A DNA stretch of 64,000 bases from Nephrocerus scutellatus (taxonomy: Eukaryota > Arthropoda > Insecta > Diptera > Pipunculidae): the NCBI GenBank assembly GCA_947095585.1, contig OX352761.1, positions 82,947,919-83,011,918 on the forward strand. Direction: 5' to 3'. The notes beneath the pieces are model-generated. The model ran no database searches. It was not told the origin of the DNA and was given only the letters and a program-made list of their open reading frames with translations. Of this stretch, positions 50,193 to 63,624 are shown piece by piece; the stretch's first letter is position 1; each line of letters begins with the position of its first letter. The translations under genes were made by a program, and so were the position numbers.

Positions 50193-53100
50193 AAAAAAAA
50201 AAACGGAAACAATTCGTCAATTTAAAATCGCTGTTTATGGCGTTGCACTGAGTCAATAAAAGAAGACAAATAAAAACCTTGCTTCAAAAATTGCTGAACT
50301 CGAACAGCGGATACAGGCGTTATCCGGTGATTGTTCAACCGCAGCCAATGGTGTCTCTCCATCACAGATTCTTCTTCACGGATATTGTCCATCAAGCTTG
50401 TATACTGCTGACAGCAATACCATCGAAACAAAGTCTTCATCTCGTAACGTTACCGAAGATTCTGGCACAAAATTATTTTTCAAGTTTTTTTTTTTTAAAT
50501 AATTTATTTTATTTGAGTAGTTTTTAGAAGCAGAATTTTTATTGACTTTCTGTCTCAGTAGCTGTGCGTGCCTTTTTCGTTTACTAGGCCTGGTACTACA
50601 AACGAATCAGTAACGTTGAGTGGTTGGTTCGCAGAAGTTCTACTTATTGTTGTTATTTTTAATATTTTAAAATTTTCCTTTATATACTAATCTTATTTTA
50701 CGTATATTTTCATCATCTTGACGGGTTCGGTATTTTTAAATTCTCTATATTAACTTCACTTGCCCGTGGGTCGTCGGTCGGTCGTCTGTCGTGGATTCTT
50801 GCGATCAATTTTTAACCCACTTCCCATGGCCCGATTTTACACATGTGTATTTCCGGAGACAACACTTTCTATTAAATTTTGAGGCCCCTCGGGCTGCGGG
50901 GTCGGGGGGCTCCCAAACAAAAATTTTAAAAAATTTACCCGATTTTCTTCAAATTTTACACACATGTGTATACCCAATAAACAATACTTTTTCGAAAATT
51001 TGGTAGTGATCGGGTCCCGGGTTCGGCCGCAAGGCCCTTATACATTTTTTAAATATCTGTACTGGCATCAGATATTCGTCGCCCTTTATGGACTGTGTGC
51101 GGTGTGTGCTGCGCAGTCGGCTGCGCTGCATGGTTTTGGTGGTGGTGGAGAGAGAGAGAGAAATCTTAGCGCACGCACAAATGAACCCAGCAAATGAAAC
51201 GAGACATACATGTTTTATGCTTACTTCAACTTACATTTTTATTTACTGAATTGTATTTTTATTGATGTGGTTTTTTTTGTTGTCGATATCAACTTACAGA
51301 TAGAACAACAAGTTTTCACAATATTCTGTCATTTGGCGTTTTCATAAATTAGTTCAGAGCAGTCAAAGAGTTCTCAAGATAAATGTTCGTGTTTCTTATT
51401 TGCTCAGAGTATGAGCGTGCTCTAAGTGCTCAGAATAAAATGATCTGAGCTTTTTCAATTTTAACATCTGATGTCAAATGTTTGTTTCGATGATTTTCTC
51501 CTACAATAAAAAAAAATGGCCCAGGATCGAGGGGCTCCCATATCAATTTCTGCGATTAGAGAATTTAGATGAAAAATTTAAATTTTTATGGGTTGTTTTT
51601 TTACTTTGTAAAATGAACTCTTGTTTTGAAATTCATTTCACAAATATTCGCGGAATTAAAAGTAATTTCAAATCGGTCGTGGCACATCTTGACGCGAAAA
51701 AATCTGCGGTTCTAAGTTTATGTGAAACGCAAGCCTCTTATATGGGTACCCCGAATGATTTTCATTTTCCGGGGTATTATCGTGTCGACTGTTTGGTTCC
51801 ACATCGTGGGGTTATTTTATTTATACGTGAAGACATCAGTTTTAGTGTACCTAAATTTAATATTCCAAACAGTAATCCCATGTTCAATACGATATGGATT
51901 GAAATTGTAGTTTCAAGCCATTCTATGTTTATTTGTTCTCTTTATCGTAGTCCTAATTTATCACCTGATGACACTAATATTGAGTTTAATTACTTATCTG
52001 AAACTATAGACAAGATTTACCAATCCTCACCAACATCAGAATTGGTAGTCTTGGGTGATTTTTATGTCCACAATGATTCATGGTTGACCTATTCGAATGG
52101 TAGAGATCGATCTGGTGAAACAGCTGAACTATTTTCACATAACTCGTTGATAAGCCAATTAGGTATCCCGATACTACTGGTCAATCACCTCACCTTTTAG
52201 ATTTATTTTTAACTACTATGCCAGACAAATATTCAATTGATGTATCTGCTCCATTAAGTCTTTCTGACCATGCTTTGGTAGTAGCCAAATTTTAAATAAC
52301 ACCAACCCTATTAGAGCCTACTCGTGTAAAAGGCTACTCTGGCACTATAAAAATGCTAACTTGGAGCTCCTGAACCAATTTTATAGCTCATTTGATTGGT
52401 CAACCTGTTTTTCCAGCAACAATGCTGATGAAGCATCACAACTCATCACGTCAACCATTTTGCTAGAAATGAAAAATTGCATTCCATCTTCATTTAAAAT
52501 CAAAAATACTCATAAAAATAAATGGTTTAACGAACATTGCAGGTCAGCAGTCGCGTGTAAAAGAGCAGCCCATTTGGACTACGTTAATTGCTGTTCTGAA
52601 GAAAACCTTGTAAAGTTTCGAATAGCTAGAAACAGATCAAACGCTATATTGAAAAGGTCCAAAATAATATATGACCTTAAGATTCGAGATAGCATGCGAA
52701 AAATTTTGGATTCTGATTCAAACAGTCGAAGCTTTTGGTCGTTTGCTGCATCGGTTAAAAGAAACTTTGCAGACAATACTTCGTCTATTCCATCTTTATT
52801 TCATAATGGTATTCATTATAGAACTGATATTGAGAATGCTAATCTCTTAGCTTCTCATTTCGCTGGTGCGTCTACCCTTCATTTAACTAACCAAAGCCCT
52901 CCAATTCTCCTGAATCTAGGCCCAGGTATGTCTAAAATCTATTTCCGGAAACGGGTTTCTTCAAAGATTCTTAAAGAACTTGACCCCAATAAAGCGACTG
53001 GCCCAGACGGTATTCCGCCATTAGTATTGAATAGATGTCATCATACTTTGGCAAAACCGCTTAGCAAATTGTTTCATCTCTCAATGAAGTCAAGGGTTTT

Positions 53101-53665
53101 TCCATCAATTTGGAAAATAGCAAATATTCAACCCGTTCTGAAAAAAGGTGATAAATCGGCACCTACGAACTACCGTCCAATTTACACTCCTTTCTCATTA
53201 CATGGATTGAGAATTATTTATGGAACCGTAAAATAAAAGTGGTATATCTTCAGCTTCACATGGGATCAATGCCTCAAGGGTCATCCTTGTCGCCCACGCT
53301 CTTCTTGATATATATCAACGACCTGTTGTCTTCTACAACCTATGATATCTATTCATTTGCTGATGATACAACACTATCGGCTTCCATTGAGTTTGTCAGT
53401 CAAAGAATGCAATTCTCGCTTGACTGGTTCGCGTGAACTAATGAATTCGACAATTCTGTCGAACATTCAAGTCATTCTTGATTGGGGCAGATCTAATAGG
53501 GTGGAATTTAACCCAAATAAATTCCAGGCTTGTCTTTTTTCTCAAACGGCAAATCAACATTACGTTCCACCAGTAATTAACGGTGCCACTATTGCAAGAT
53601 CAGTTTCACTTAAGATGTTAGGTTTGAAAGTTTCAAGTGATCTTTCCTGGAAGGAACATATTTAC
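50193..53665 (+). pseudogene. LINE unit copy 2, with family H insertion
   Basis: It has the same start, same frameshift and same RT deletion as copy 1. An 865-bp insertion (50,738-51,602) separates the leader from the Met-containing ORF2 start. It has an extra nonsense change after 'gccaaattt' (about 52,293) that is absent from copy 1. Surviving frames are the endonuclease part to 52,200, then 52,361-53,236 and 53,239-53,692. It is not functional. Confidence 0.85.
50738..51602 (+). mobile_element. Family H element with exact ends, 865 bp
   Basis: Comparison with the empty site in copy 1 ('cggtattttt|actttg', 44,721-44,736) fixes the ends. The insert begins 'aaattctctatattaac' and ends 'tttatgggttg' plus a T-run. 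Its outer parts carry family words ('acacatgtgtat', 'cccgattttcttcaaattt'). The middle, about 51,055-51,520, is unrelated to other family copies, as if captured, and includes an (AG)n run. The (G)TCGGTCGGTCG repeat lies near the left end. Confidence 0.85.
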
Positions 53666-54571
53666 ACATGCAGGCCAATTATTTCTCATTAAATTTCTTT
53701 TGCATTGTTCTCTTATTTCTGTAAATGATCGAGTAGTTATTTTGAACCGATGCTTAATGCTAAAAATGCTTAGTGTTAAAAACTGCCCAAACACAGTAAT
53801 GCAGCTTTTGATTTCAACTCATAAAAAATTTGAGTAGTTTTAAATTAAATTAGAAGAGAATAGTAGTGAGTACTGAGTAGTGCCGCCCATGCTCCGAAAT
53901 GGTATGGTAAGAATGTCGCTTTCAAACATGCAGGCCAATTATTTCTCATTAAATTTCTTTTGCATTGTTCTCTTATTTCTGTAAATGATCGAGTAGTTAT
54001 TTTGAACCGATGCTTAATGCTAAAAATGCTTAGAGTTGAAAAAAAGCCGAAAGGCTTTTCCTGTTTCCTGTTTCTTTCTCGTTTCGTTTCCCGCTCTTTT
54101 TCTCTTCACTACCACCAGTTAGTTAGTGTTAAAAATTTTATATGGATTTTGCTCTTTAGTTGATTACTAAACAAACTAAACTAACCAAAATCTAAGCATG
54201 TGTCTGTGTACAATTGAACAATTGGGCTCTCTATAAGGAAGGTTTTGGTTTCAATACAATTACTAGTACTACACATACCCATATAAGCCGTAGAGAGAGA
54301 GAGGGTGATTGAGTTGTTGGGGAAGTGGTATGGCTGAAAATAGAAGTATGCATCAAAATGTTTTTCGCTTTGAAACGCACAGACGCAATATTCGCCAATA
54401 ATTTCGTTTTATCTGGTTCTCTTTTTATTATGTAATATTATGTTACTTATTGTAGTATTTTTTTCTGTTAATCGACCAAACACGAGAGCACTGTATCATT
54501 TTATGCATTGTTGATAGAACGAGCAGAGCAGAGCACTGATAGAAAATGAACAGAGACTATACTATCACTAC
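53666..54571. repeat. LINE unit flank, copy 2, with 260-bp direct duplication
   Basis: A segment of about 110 bp beginning 'acatgcaggccaattattt' occurs at 53,666 and again at 53,926. Between them lies sequence absent from copy 1. The remainder matches 46,900-47,443. No gene is present. Confidence 0.75.
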
Positions 54572-54812
54572 GGCTGCGGTAAAGAATTAAGGAGTTACGC
54601 AGCTTGTGCTGCACAAAAAAATTGGCAGGCTTACCGACTTACAGTCTGCTTGTAGGGCGACAATTTGACATTTACATTTTGCTATTTGCATCAAAGTTAA
54701 AGTGGCTGCGTAAGCTGCGCAGTCGATTTTTCTTTACTGCATTGGCTGAAAAGTGAATTTTTAACCAACATGCAGCATAAACTGAGCATCGGCTGAATTC
54801 TTGACCGCAGCC
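54572..54812. mobile_element. 241-bp MITE-like element, copy 2
   Basis: It has the same length and ends as 47,447-47,687 and is flanked by TAC on both sides. It was carried along by the unit duplication and is not an independent insertion. Confidence 0.65.
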
Positions 54813-54988
54813 TACTACTGCATATGTTTGTTTCGTTCTGCTCTGCTTGATTGTATGTTATTGAAACCACATACATGATCATCAATCACATCACATACAA
54901 CGAATAAATAATTTATAAGCTGATTTAAATGTTCATAACAATTTATTGTGAGGTGGGTACATGTTAAATACATGTTAAATATATTATA

Positions 54989-57900
54989 TTGCTTTGTTCC
55001 CGAAATTCCAGACAATAATGATCATATTCCAGAAGTTCCATAGGAACAAATCTTATAGTCGCATATTAGTCCTACATTCCGAGTTTCATACGAATCGCTT
55101 GAGAAATGTCTTGGTTCCAAAAATCCCGACCCTATTGGCCAGATCCCAGAATTTCCATAGGAACAAGTCTTATAGTCACATATTAGTCCTACATTCCGAG
55201 TTTCATACGAATCACTTGAGAAATGGCTTGGTTCCCAAAATTCCAGACCCAATTGGCCATATCCCAGAATTTTCATAGGAACAAATCTTATAGTCGCATA
55301 TTAGTCCTACATTCCGAGTTTCATACGAATCGCTTGAAAAATGGCTTGGTTCCCAAAATTCCAGACCCAATTGGCCAGATCCCAGAATTTCCATAAGAAC
55401 AAATCTTATAGTCGCATATTAGTCCTACATTCCGAGTTTCATACGAATCGCTTGAGAAAAGGCTTGGTTCCAAAAATCCCAGACGCTATTGGCCAGATCC
55501 CAGAATTTCCATAGGAACAAGTCTTATAGTCACATATTAGTCCTACATTCCGAGTTTCATACGAATTCCTTGAGAAATGGCTTGGTTCCAAAAATCCCAG
55601 ACCCTATTGGCCAGATCCCAGAATTTCCATAGGAACAAGTCATATAGTCACATATTAGTCCTACATTCCGAGTTTCATACGAATCCCTTGAGAAATGGCT
55701 TGGTTCCAATAATCCCAGACCCTATTGGCCAGATCCCAGAATTTCCATAGGAACAAGTGTTATAGTCACATATTAGTCCTACATTCCGAGTTTCATACGA
55801 ATCCCTTGAGAAATGGCTTGGTTCCAAAAATCCCAGACACTATTGGCCAGATCCCAGAATTTCCATAGGAACAAATCTTATAGTCGTATATTAGTCCTAC
55901 ATTACGAGTTTCATACGAATCGCTTGAGAAATGGCTTGGTTCCAACAATCCCAGACCCTATTGGCCAGATCCCAGAATTTCCATAGGAACAAGTCTTATA
56001 GTCACATATTAGTCCTACATTCCGAGTTTCATACGAATCCCTTGAGAAATGGCTTGGTTCCAAAAATCCCAGACCCTATTGGCCAGATGCCAGAATTTCC
56101 ATAGGAACAAGTCTTATAGTCACATATTAGTCCTACATTCTGAGTTTCATACGAATCCCTTGAGAAATGGCTTGGTTCCAAAAATCCCAGACCCAATTGG
56201 CCAGATCCCATAATTTCCATAGGAACAAATCTTATGGTCGCATATTAGTCCTACATATTAGTCCTACATTCCGAGTTTCATACGAATCGCTTGAGAAATG
56301 GCTTGGTTCCCAAAATTCCAGACCCAATTGGCCAGATCCCAGAATTTCCATAGGAACAAATCTTACAGTCGCATATTAGTCCTACATTCCGAGTTTCATA
56401 CGAATCGCTTGAGAAATGGCTTGGTTCCAAAAATCCCAGACCTTATTTGCCAGATCCCAGAATTTCCATAGGAACAAGTCTTATAGTCACATATTAGTCC
56501 TACATTCCGAGTTTCATACGAATCCCTTGAGAAATGGCTTGGTTCCAAAAATCCCAGACCCTATTGGCCAGATCCCAGAATTTCCATAGGAACAAGTCTT
56601 ATAGTTACATATTAGTCCTACATTCCGAGTTTCATACGAAACGCTTGAGAAATGGCTTGGTTCCCAAAGTTCCAGACCCAATTGGCCAGATCCCAGAATT
56701 TCCATAGGAACAAATCTTATAGTCGCATATAAGCCCTACATTCCGAGTTTCATACGAGCCTCTTGAGAAATGGCTTGGTTCCCAAAATTCCAGACCTAAT
56801 TGGCCAGATCCCAGAATTTCCATAGGAATAAATCTTATAGTCGCATATTAGTCCTACATTCCGAGTTTCATACGAATCGCTTGAGAAATGGCTTGGTTCC
56901 AAAAATCCCAGACGCTATTGGCCAGATCCCAGAATTTCCATAGGAACAAGTCTTATAGTCACATATTAGTCCTACATTCCGAGTTTCATACGAATTCCTT
57001 GAGAAATGGCTTGGCTCCAAAAATCCCAGACCCTATTGGCCAGATCCCAGAATTTCCATAGGAACAAGTCATATAGTCACATATTAGTCTTACATTCCGA
57101 GTTTCATACGAATCCCTTGAGAAATGGCTTGGTTCCAAAAATCCCAGACCCTATTGGCCAGATCCCAGAATTTCCATAGGAACAAGTCTTATAGTTACAT
57201 ATTAGTCCTACATTCCGAGTTTCATACGAAACGCTTGAGAAATGGCTTGGTTCCCAAAGTTTCAGACCCAATTGGCCAGATCCCAGAATTTCCATAGGAA
57301 CAAATCTTATAGTCGCATATTAGTCCTACATTCCGAGTTTCATACGAGCCTCTTGAGAAATGGCTTGGTTCCCAAAATTCCAGACCCAATTGGCCAGATC
57401 CCAGAATTTCCATAGGAACAAATCTTATAGTCAAATATTAGTCCTACATTCCGAGTTTCATACGAATCGCTTGAGAAATGGCTTGGTTCCAAAAATCCCA
57501 GACGCTATTGGCCAGATCCCAGAATTTCCATAGGAACAAGTCTTATAGTCACATATTAGTCCTACATTCCGAGTTTCATACGAATCCCTTGAGAAATGGC
57601 TTGGTTCCAACAATCCCAGACCCTATTGGCCAGATCCCAGAATTTCCATAGGAACAAGTCTTATAGTCACATATTAGTCCTACATTCCGAGTTTCATACG
57701 AAACGGTTGAGAAATGGCTTGGTTCCCAAAGTTCCAGACCCAATTGGCCAGATCCCAGAATTTCCATAGGAACAAGTCTTATAGTCACATATTAGTCCTA
57801 CATTCCGAGTTTCATACGAATTCCTTGAGAAATGGCTTGGTTCCAAAAATCCCAGACCCTATTGGCCAGATCCCAGAATTTCCATAGGAACAAGTCTTAT

Positions 57901-58828
57901 AGTCACATATTAGTCCTACATTCCGAGTTTCATACGAATTCCTTGAGAAATGGCTTGGTTCCAAAAATCCCAGACCCTATTGGCCAGATCCCAGAATTTC
58001 CATAGGAACAAGTCATATAGTCACATATTAGTCCTACATTCCGAGTTTCATACGAATCGCTTGAGAAATGGCTTGGTTCCAAAAATCCCAGACCCTATTG
58101 GCCAGATCCCAGAATTTCCATAGGAACAAGTCTTATAGTCAGATATTAGTCCTACATTCCGAGTTTCATACGAATCCCTTGAGAAATGGCTTGGTTCCAA
58201 AAATCCCAGACCCTATTGGCCAGATCCCAGAATTTCCATAGGAACAAGTCTTATAGTCACATATTAGTCCTACATTCCGAGTTTCATACGAATCCCTTAA
58301 GAAATGGCTTGATTCCAAAAATCCCAGACACTATTGGCCAGATCCCAGAATTTCCATAGGAACAAGTCTTATAGTCAAATATTAGTCCTACATTCCGAGT
58401 TTCATACGAATCGCTTGAGAAATGGCTTGGTTCCAAAAATCCCAGACCCTATTGGCCAGATCCCAGAATTTCCATAGGAACAAGTCTTATAGTCACATAT
58501 TAGTCCTACATTTCGAGATTCATACGAATCGCTTGAGAAATGGCTTGGTTCCAAAAATCCCAGACCCTATTGGCCAGATCCCAGAATTTCCATAGGAACA
58601 AGTCTTATAGTCACATATTAGTCCTACATTCCGAGTTTCATATGAATCCCTTGAGAAAGGCTTGGTTCCAAAAATCCCAGACCCTATTGGCCAGATCCCA
58701 CAATTTCCATAGGAACAAGTCTTATAGTCACATATTAGTCCTACATATTAGTCCTACATTCCGAGTTTCATACGAGCCTCTTGAGAAATGGCTTGGTTCC
58801 CAAAATTCCAGACCCAATTGGCCAGATC
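54989..58828 (+). repeat. 118-bp satellite block 2b (about 32 monomers)
   Basis: It starts with the same diverged edge monomer as block 2a and ends at the same mid-monomer point ('ggccagatc') before a LINE A-run. Type A and type B monomers alternate more often than in block 1. Repeated sub-blocks are visible, such as 56,880-57,340 resembling 55,450-56,000 and 56,500-56,760. From about 58,040 it matches 49,400-50,192 at the 8,636-bp offset. Confidence 0.95.
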
Positions 58829-61800
58829 AAAAAAAAAAACGGAAACAATTCGTCAATTTAAAATCGCTGTTTATGGCGTTGCACTGAGTCAATAAAAGAA
58901 GACAAATAAAAACCTTGCTTCAAAAATTGCTGAACTCGAACAGCGGATACAGGCGTTATCCGGTGATTGTTCAACCGCAGCCAATGGTGTCTCTCCATCA
59001 CAGATTCTTCTTCACGGATATTGTCCATCAAGCTTGTGTACTGCTGACAGCAATACCATCGAAACAAAGTCTTCATCTCGTAACGTTACCGAAGATTCTG
59101 GCACAAAATTATTTTTCAAGTTTTTTTTTTTTAAATAATTTATTTTATTTGAGTAGTTTTTAGAAGCAGAATTTTTATTGACTTTCTGTCTCAGTAGCTG
59201 TGCGTGCCTTTTTCGTTTACTAGGCCTGGTACTACAAACGAATCAGTAACGTTGAGTGGTTGGTTCGCAGAAGTTCTACTTATTGTTGTTATTTTTAATA
59301 TTTTAAAATTTTCCTTTATATACTAATCTTATTTTACGTATATTTTCATCATCTTGACGGGTTCGGTATTTTTAAATTCTCTATATTAACTTCACTTGCC
59401 CGTGGGTCGTCGGTCGGTCGTCTGTCGTGGATTCTTGCGATCAATTTTTAACCCACTTCCCATGGCCCGATTTTACACATGTGTATTTCCGGAGACAACA
59501 CTTTCTATTAAATTTTGAGGCCCCTCGGGCTGCGGGGTCGGGGGGCTCCCAAACAAAAATTTTAAAAAATTTACCCGATTTTCTTCAAATTTTACACACA
59601 TGTGTATACCCAATAAACAATACTTTTTCGAAAATTTGGTAGTGATCGGGTCCCGGGTTCGGCCGCAAGGCCCTTATACATTTTTTAAATATCTGTACTG
59701 GCATCAGATATTCGTCGCCCTTTATGGACTGTGTGCGGTGTGTGCTGCGCAGTCGGCTGCGCTGCATGGTTTTGGTGGTGGTGGAGAGAGAGAGAGAAAT
59801 CTTAGCGCACGCACAAATGAACCCAGCAAATGAAACGAGACATACATGTTTTATGCTTACTTCAACTTACATTTTTATTTACTGAATTGTATTTTTATTG
59901 ATGTGGTTTTTTTTGTTGTCGATATCAACTTACAGATAGAACAACAAGTTTTCACAATATTCTGTCATTTGGCGTTTTCATAAATTAGTTCAGAGCAGTC
60001 AAAGAGTTCTCAAGATAAATGTTCGTGTTTCTTATTTGCTCAGAGTATGAGCGTGCTCTAAGTGCTCAGAATAAAATGATCTGAGCTTTTTCAATTTTAA
60101 CATCTGATGTCAAATGTTTGTTTCGATGATTTTCTCCTACAATAAAAAAAAATGGCCCAGGATCGAGGGGCTCCCATATCAATTTCTGCGATTAGAGAAT
60201 TTATATGAAAAATTTAAATTTTTATGGGTTGTTTTTTTACTTTGTAAAATGAACTCTTGTTTTGAAATTCATTTCACAAATATTCGCGGAATTAAAAGTA
60301 ATTTCAAATCGGTCGTGGCACATCTTGACGCGAAAAAATCTGCGGTTCTAAGTTTATGTGAAACGCAAGCCTCTTATATGGGTACCCCGAATGATTTTCA
60401 TTTTCCGGGGTATTATCGTGTCGACTGTTTGGTTCCACATCGTGGGGTTATTTTATTTATACGTGAAGACATCAGTTTTAGTGTACCTAAATTTAATATT
60501 CCAAACAGTAATCCCATGTTCAATACGATATGGATTGAAATTGTAGTTTCAAGCCATTCTATGTTTATTTGTTCTCTTTATCGTAGTCCTAATTTATCAC
60601 CTGATGACACTAATATTGAGTTTAATTACTTATCTGAAACTATAGACAAGATTTACCAATCCTCACCAACATCAGAATTGGTAGTCTTGGGTGATTTTTA
60701 TGTCCACAATGATTCATGGTTGACCTATTCGAATGGTAGAGATCGATCTGGTGAAACAGCTGAACTATTTTCACATAACTCGTTGATAAGCCAATTAGGT
60801 ATCCCGATACTACTGGTCAATCACCTCACCTTTTAGATTTATTTTTAACTACTATGCCAGACAAATATTCAATTGATGTATCTGCTCCATTAAGTCTTTC
60901 TGACCATGCTTTGGTAGTAGCCAAATTTTAAATAACACCAACCCTATTAGAGCCTACTCGTGTAAAAGGCTACTCTGGCACTATAAAAATGCTAACTTGG
61001 AGCTCCTGAACCAATTTTATAGCTCATTTGATTGGTCAACCTGTTTTTCCAGCAACAATGCTGATGAAGCATCACAACTCATCACGTCAACCATTTTGCT
61101 AGAAATGAAAAATTGCATTCCATCTTCATTTAAAATCAAAAATACTCATAAAAATAAATGGTTTAACGAACATTGCAGGTCAGCAGTCGCGTGTAAAAGA
61201 GCAGCCCATTTGGACTACGTTAATTGCTGTTCTGAAGAAAACCTTGTAAAGTTTCGAATAGCTAGAAACAGATCAAACGCTATATTGAAAAGGTCCAAAA
61301 TAATATATGACCTTAAGATTCGAGATAGCATGCGAAAAATTTTGGATTCTGATTCAAACAGTCGAAGCTTTTGGTCGTTTGCTGCATCGGTTAAAAGAAA
61401 CTTTGCAGACAATACTTCGTCTATTCCATCTTTATTTCATAATGGTATTCATTATAGAACTGATATTGAGAATGCTAATCTCTTAGCTTCTCATTTCGCT
61501 GGTGCGTCTACCCTTCATTTAACTAACCAAAGCCCTCCAATTCTCCTGAATCTAGGCCCAGGTATGTCTAAAATCTATTTCCGGAAACGGGTTTCTTCAA
61601 AGATTCTTAAAGAACTTGACCCCAATAAAGCGACTGGCCCAGACGGTATTCCGCCATTAGTATTGAATAGATGTCATCATACTTTGGCAAAACCGCTTAG
61701 CAAATTGTTTCATCTCTCAATGAAGTCAAGGGTTTTTCCATCAATTTGGAAAATAGCAAATATTCAACCCGTTCTGAAAAAAGGTGATAAATCGGCACCT

Positions 61801-62301
61801 ACGAACTACCGTCCAATTTACACTCCTTTCTCATTACATGGATTGAGAATTATTTATGGAACCGTAAAATAAAAGTGGTATATCTTCAGCTTCACATGGG
61901 ATCAATGCCTCAAGGGTCATCCTTGTCGCCCACGCTCTTCTTGATATATATCAACGACCTGTTGTCTTCTACAACCTATGATATCTATTCATTTGCTGAT
62001 GATACAACACTATCGGCTTCCATTGAGTTTGTCAGTCAAAGAATGCAATTCTCGCTTGACTGGTTCGCGTGAACTAATGAATTCGACAATTCTGTCGAAC
62101 ATTCAAGTCATTCTTGATTGGGGCAGATCTAATAGGGTGGAATTTAACCCAAATAAATTCCAGGCTTGTCTTTTTTCTCAAACGGCAAATCAACATTACG
62201 TTCCACCAGTAATTAACGGTGCCACTATTGCAAGATCAGTTTCACTTAAGATGTTAGGTTTGAAAGTTTCAAGTGATCTTTCCTGGAAGGAACATATTTA
62301 C
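58829..62301 (+). pseudogene. LINE unit copy 3, near-identical to copy 2
   Basis: It lies exactly 8,636 bp after copy 2 and carries the same frameshift, RT deletion, nonsense changes and family H insertion (59,374-60,238). Visible differences are few, for example 50,399/59,035 (a to g) and the base opposite 51,568 (g to t at about 60,204). Confidence 0.88.
59374..60238 (+). mobile_element. Family H element, duplicated copy of 50,738-51,602
   Basis: It has the same ends and the same captured middle as the element in copy 2. It was copied as part of the 8,636-bp duplication. Confidence 0.85.
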
Positions 62302-63207
62302 ACATGCAGGCCAATTATTTCTCATTAAATTTCTTTTGCATTGTTCTCTTATTTCTGTAAATGATCGAGTAGTTATTTTGAACCGATGCTTAATGCTAAA
62401 AATGCTTAGTGTTAAAAACTGCCCAAACACAGTAATGCAGCTTTTGATTTCAACTCATAAAAAATTTGAGTAGTTTTAAATTAAATTAGAAGAGAATAGT
62501 AGTGAGTACTGAGTAGTGCCGCCCATGCTCCGAAATGGTATGGTAAGAATGTCGCTTTCAAACATGCAGGCCAATTATTTCTCATTAAATTTCTTTTGCA
62601 TTGTTCTCTTATTTCTGTAAATGATCGAGTAGTTATTTTGAACCGATGCTTAATGCTAAAAATGCTTAGAGTTGAAAAAAAGCCGAAAGGCTTTTCCTGT
62701 TTCCTGTTTCTTTCTCGTTTCGTTTCCCGCTCTTTTTCTCTTCACTACCACCAGTTAGTTAGTGTTAAAAATTTTATATGGATTTTGCTCTTTAGTTGAT
62801 TACTAAACAAACTAAACTAACCAAAATCTAAGCATGTGTCTGTGTACAATTGAACAATTGGGCTCTCTATAAGGAAGGTTTTGGTTTCAATACAATTACT
62901 AGTACTACACATACCCATATAAGCCGTAGAGAGAGAGAGGGTGATTGAGTTGTTGGGGAAGTGGTATGGCTGAAAATAGAAGTATGCATCAAAATGTTTT
63001 TCGCTTTGAAACGCACAGACGCAATATTCGCCAATAATTTCGTTTTATCTGGTTCTCTTTTTATTATGTAATATTATGTTACTTATTGTAGTATTTTTTT
63101 CTGTTAATCGACCAAACACGAGAGCACTGTATCATTTTATGCATTGTTGATAGAACGAGCAGAGCAGAGCACTGATAGAAAATGAACAGAGACTATACTA
63201 TCACTAC
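62302..63207. repeat. LINE unit flank, copy 3, with 260-bp direct duplication
   Basis: It is collinear with 53,666-54,571 and carries both copies of the 'acatgcaggcc' segment (62,302 and 62,562). No gene is present. Confidence 0.75.
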
Positions 63208-63448
63208 GGCTGCGGTAAAGAATTAAGGAGTTACGCAGCTTGTGCTGCACAAAAAAATTGGCAGGCTTACCGACTTACAGTCTGCTTGTAGGGCGACAAT
63301 TTGACATTTACATTTTGCTATTTGCATCAAAGTTAAAGTGGCTGCGTAAGCTGCGCAGTCGATTTTTCTTTACTGCATTGGCTGAAAAGTGAATTTTTAA
63401 CCAACATGCAGCATAAACTGAGCATCGGCTGAATTCTTGACCGCAGCC
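63208..63448. mobile_element. 241-bp MITE-like element, copy 3
   Basis: It is the same element as in copies 1 and 2, with TAC on both sides, and was copied with the unit. Confidence 0.65.
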
Positions 63449-63624
63449 TACTACTGCATATGTTTGTTTCGTTCTGCTCTGCTTGATTGTATGTTATTGA
63501 AACCACATACATGATCATCAATCACATCACATACAACGAATAAATAATTTATAAGCTGATTTAAATGTTCATAACAATTTATTGTGAGGTGGGTACATGT
63601 TAAATACATGTTAAATATATTATA

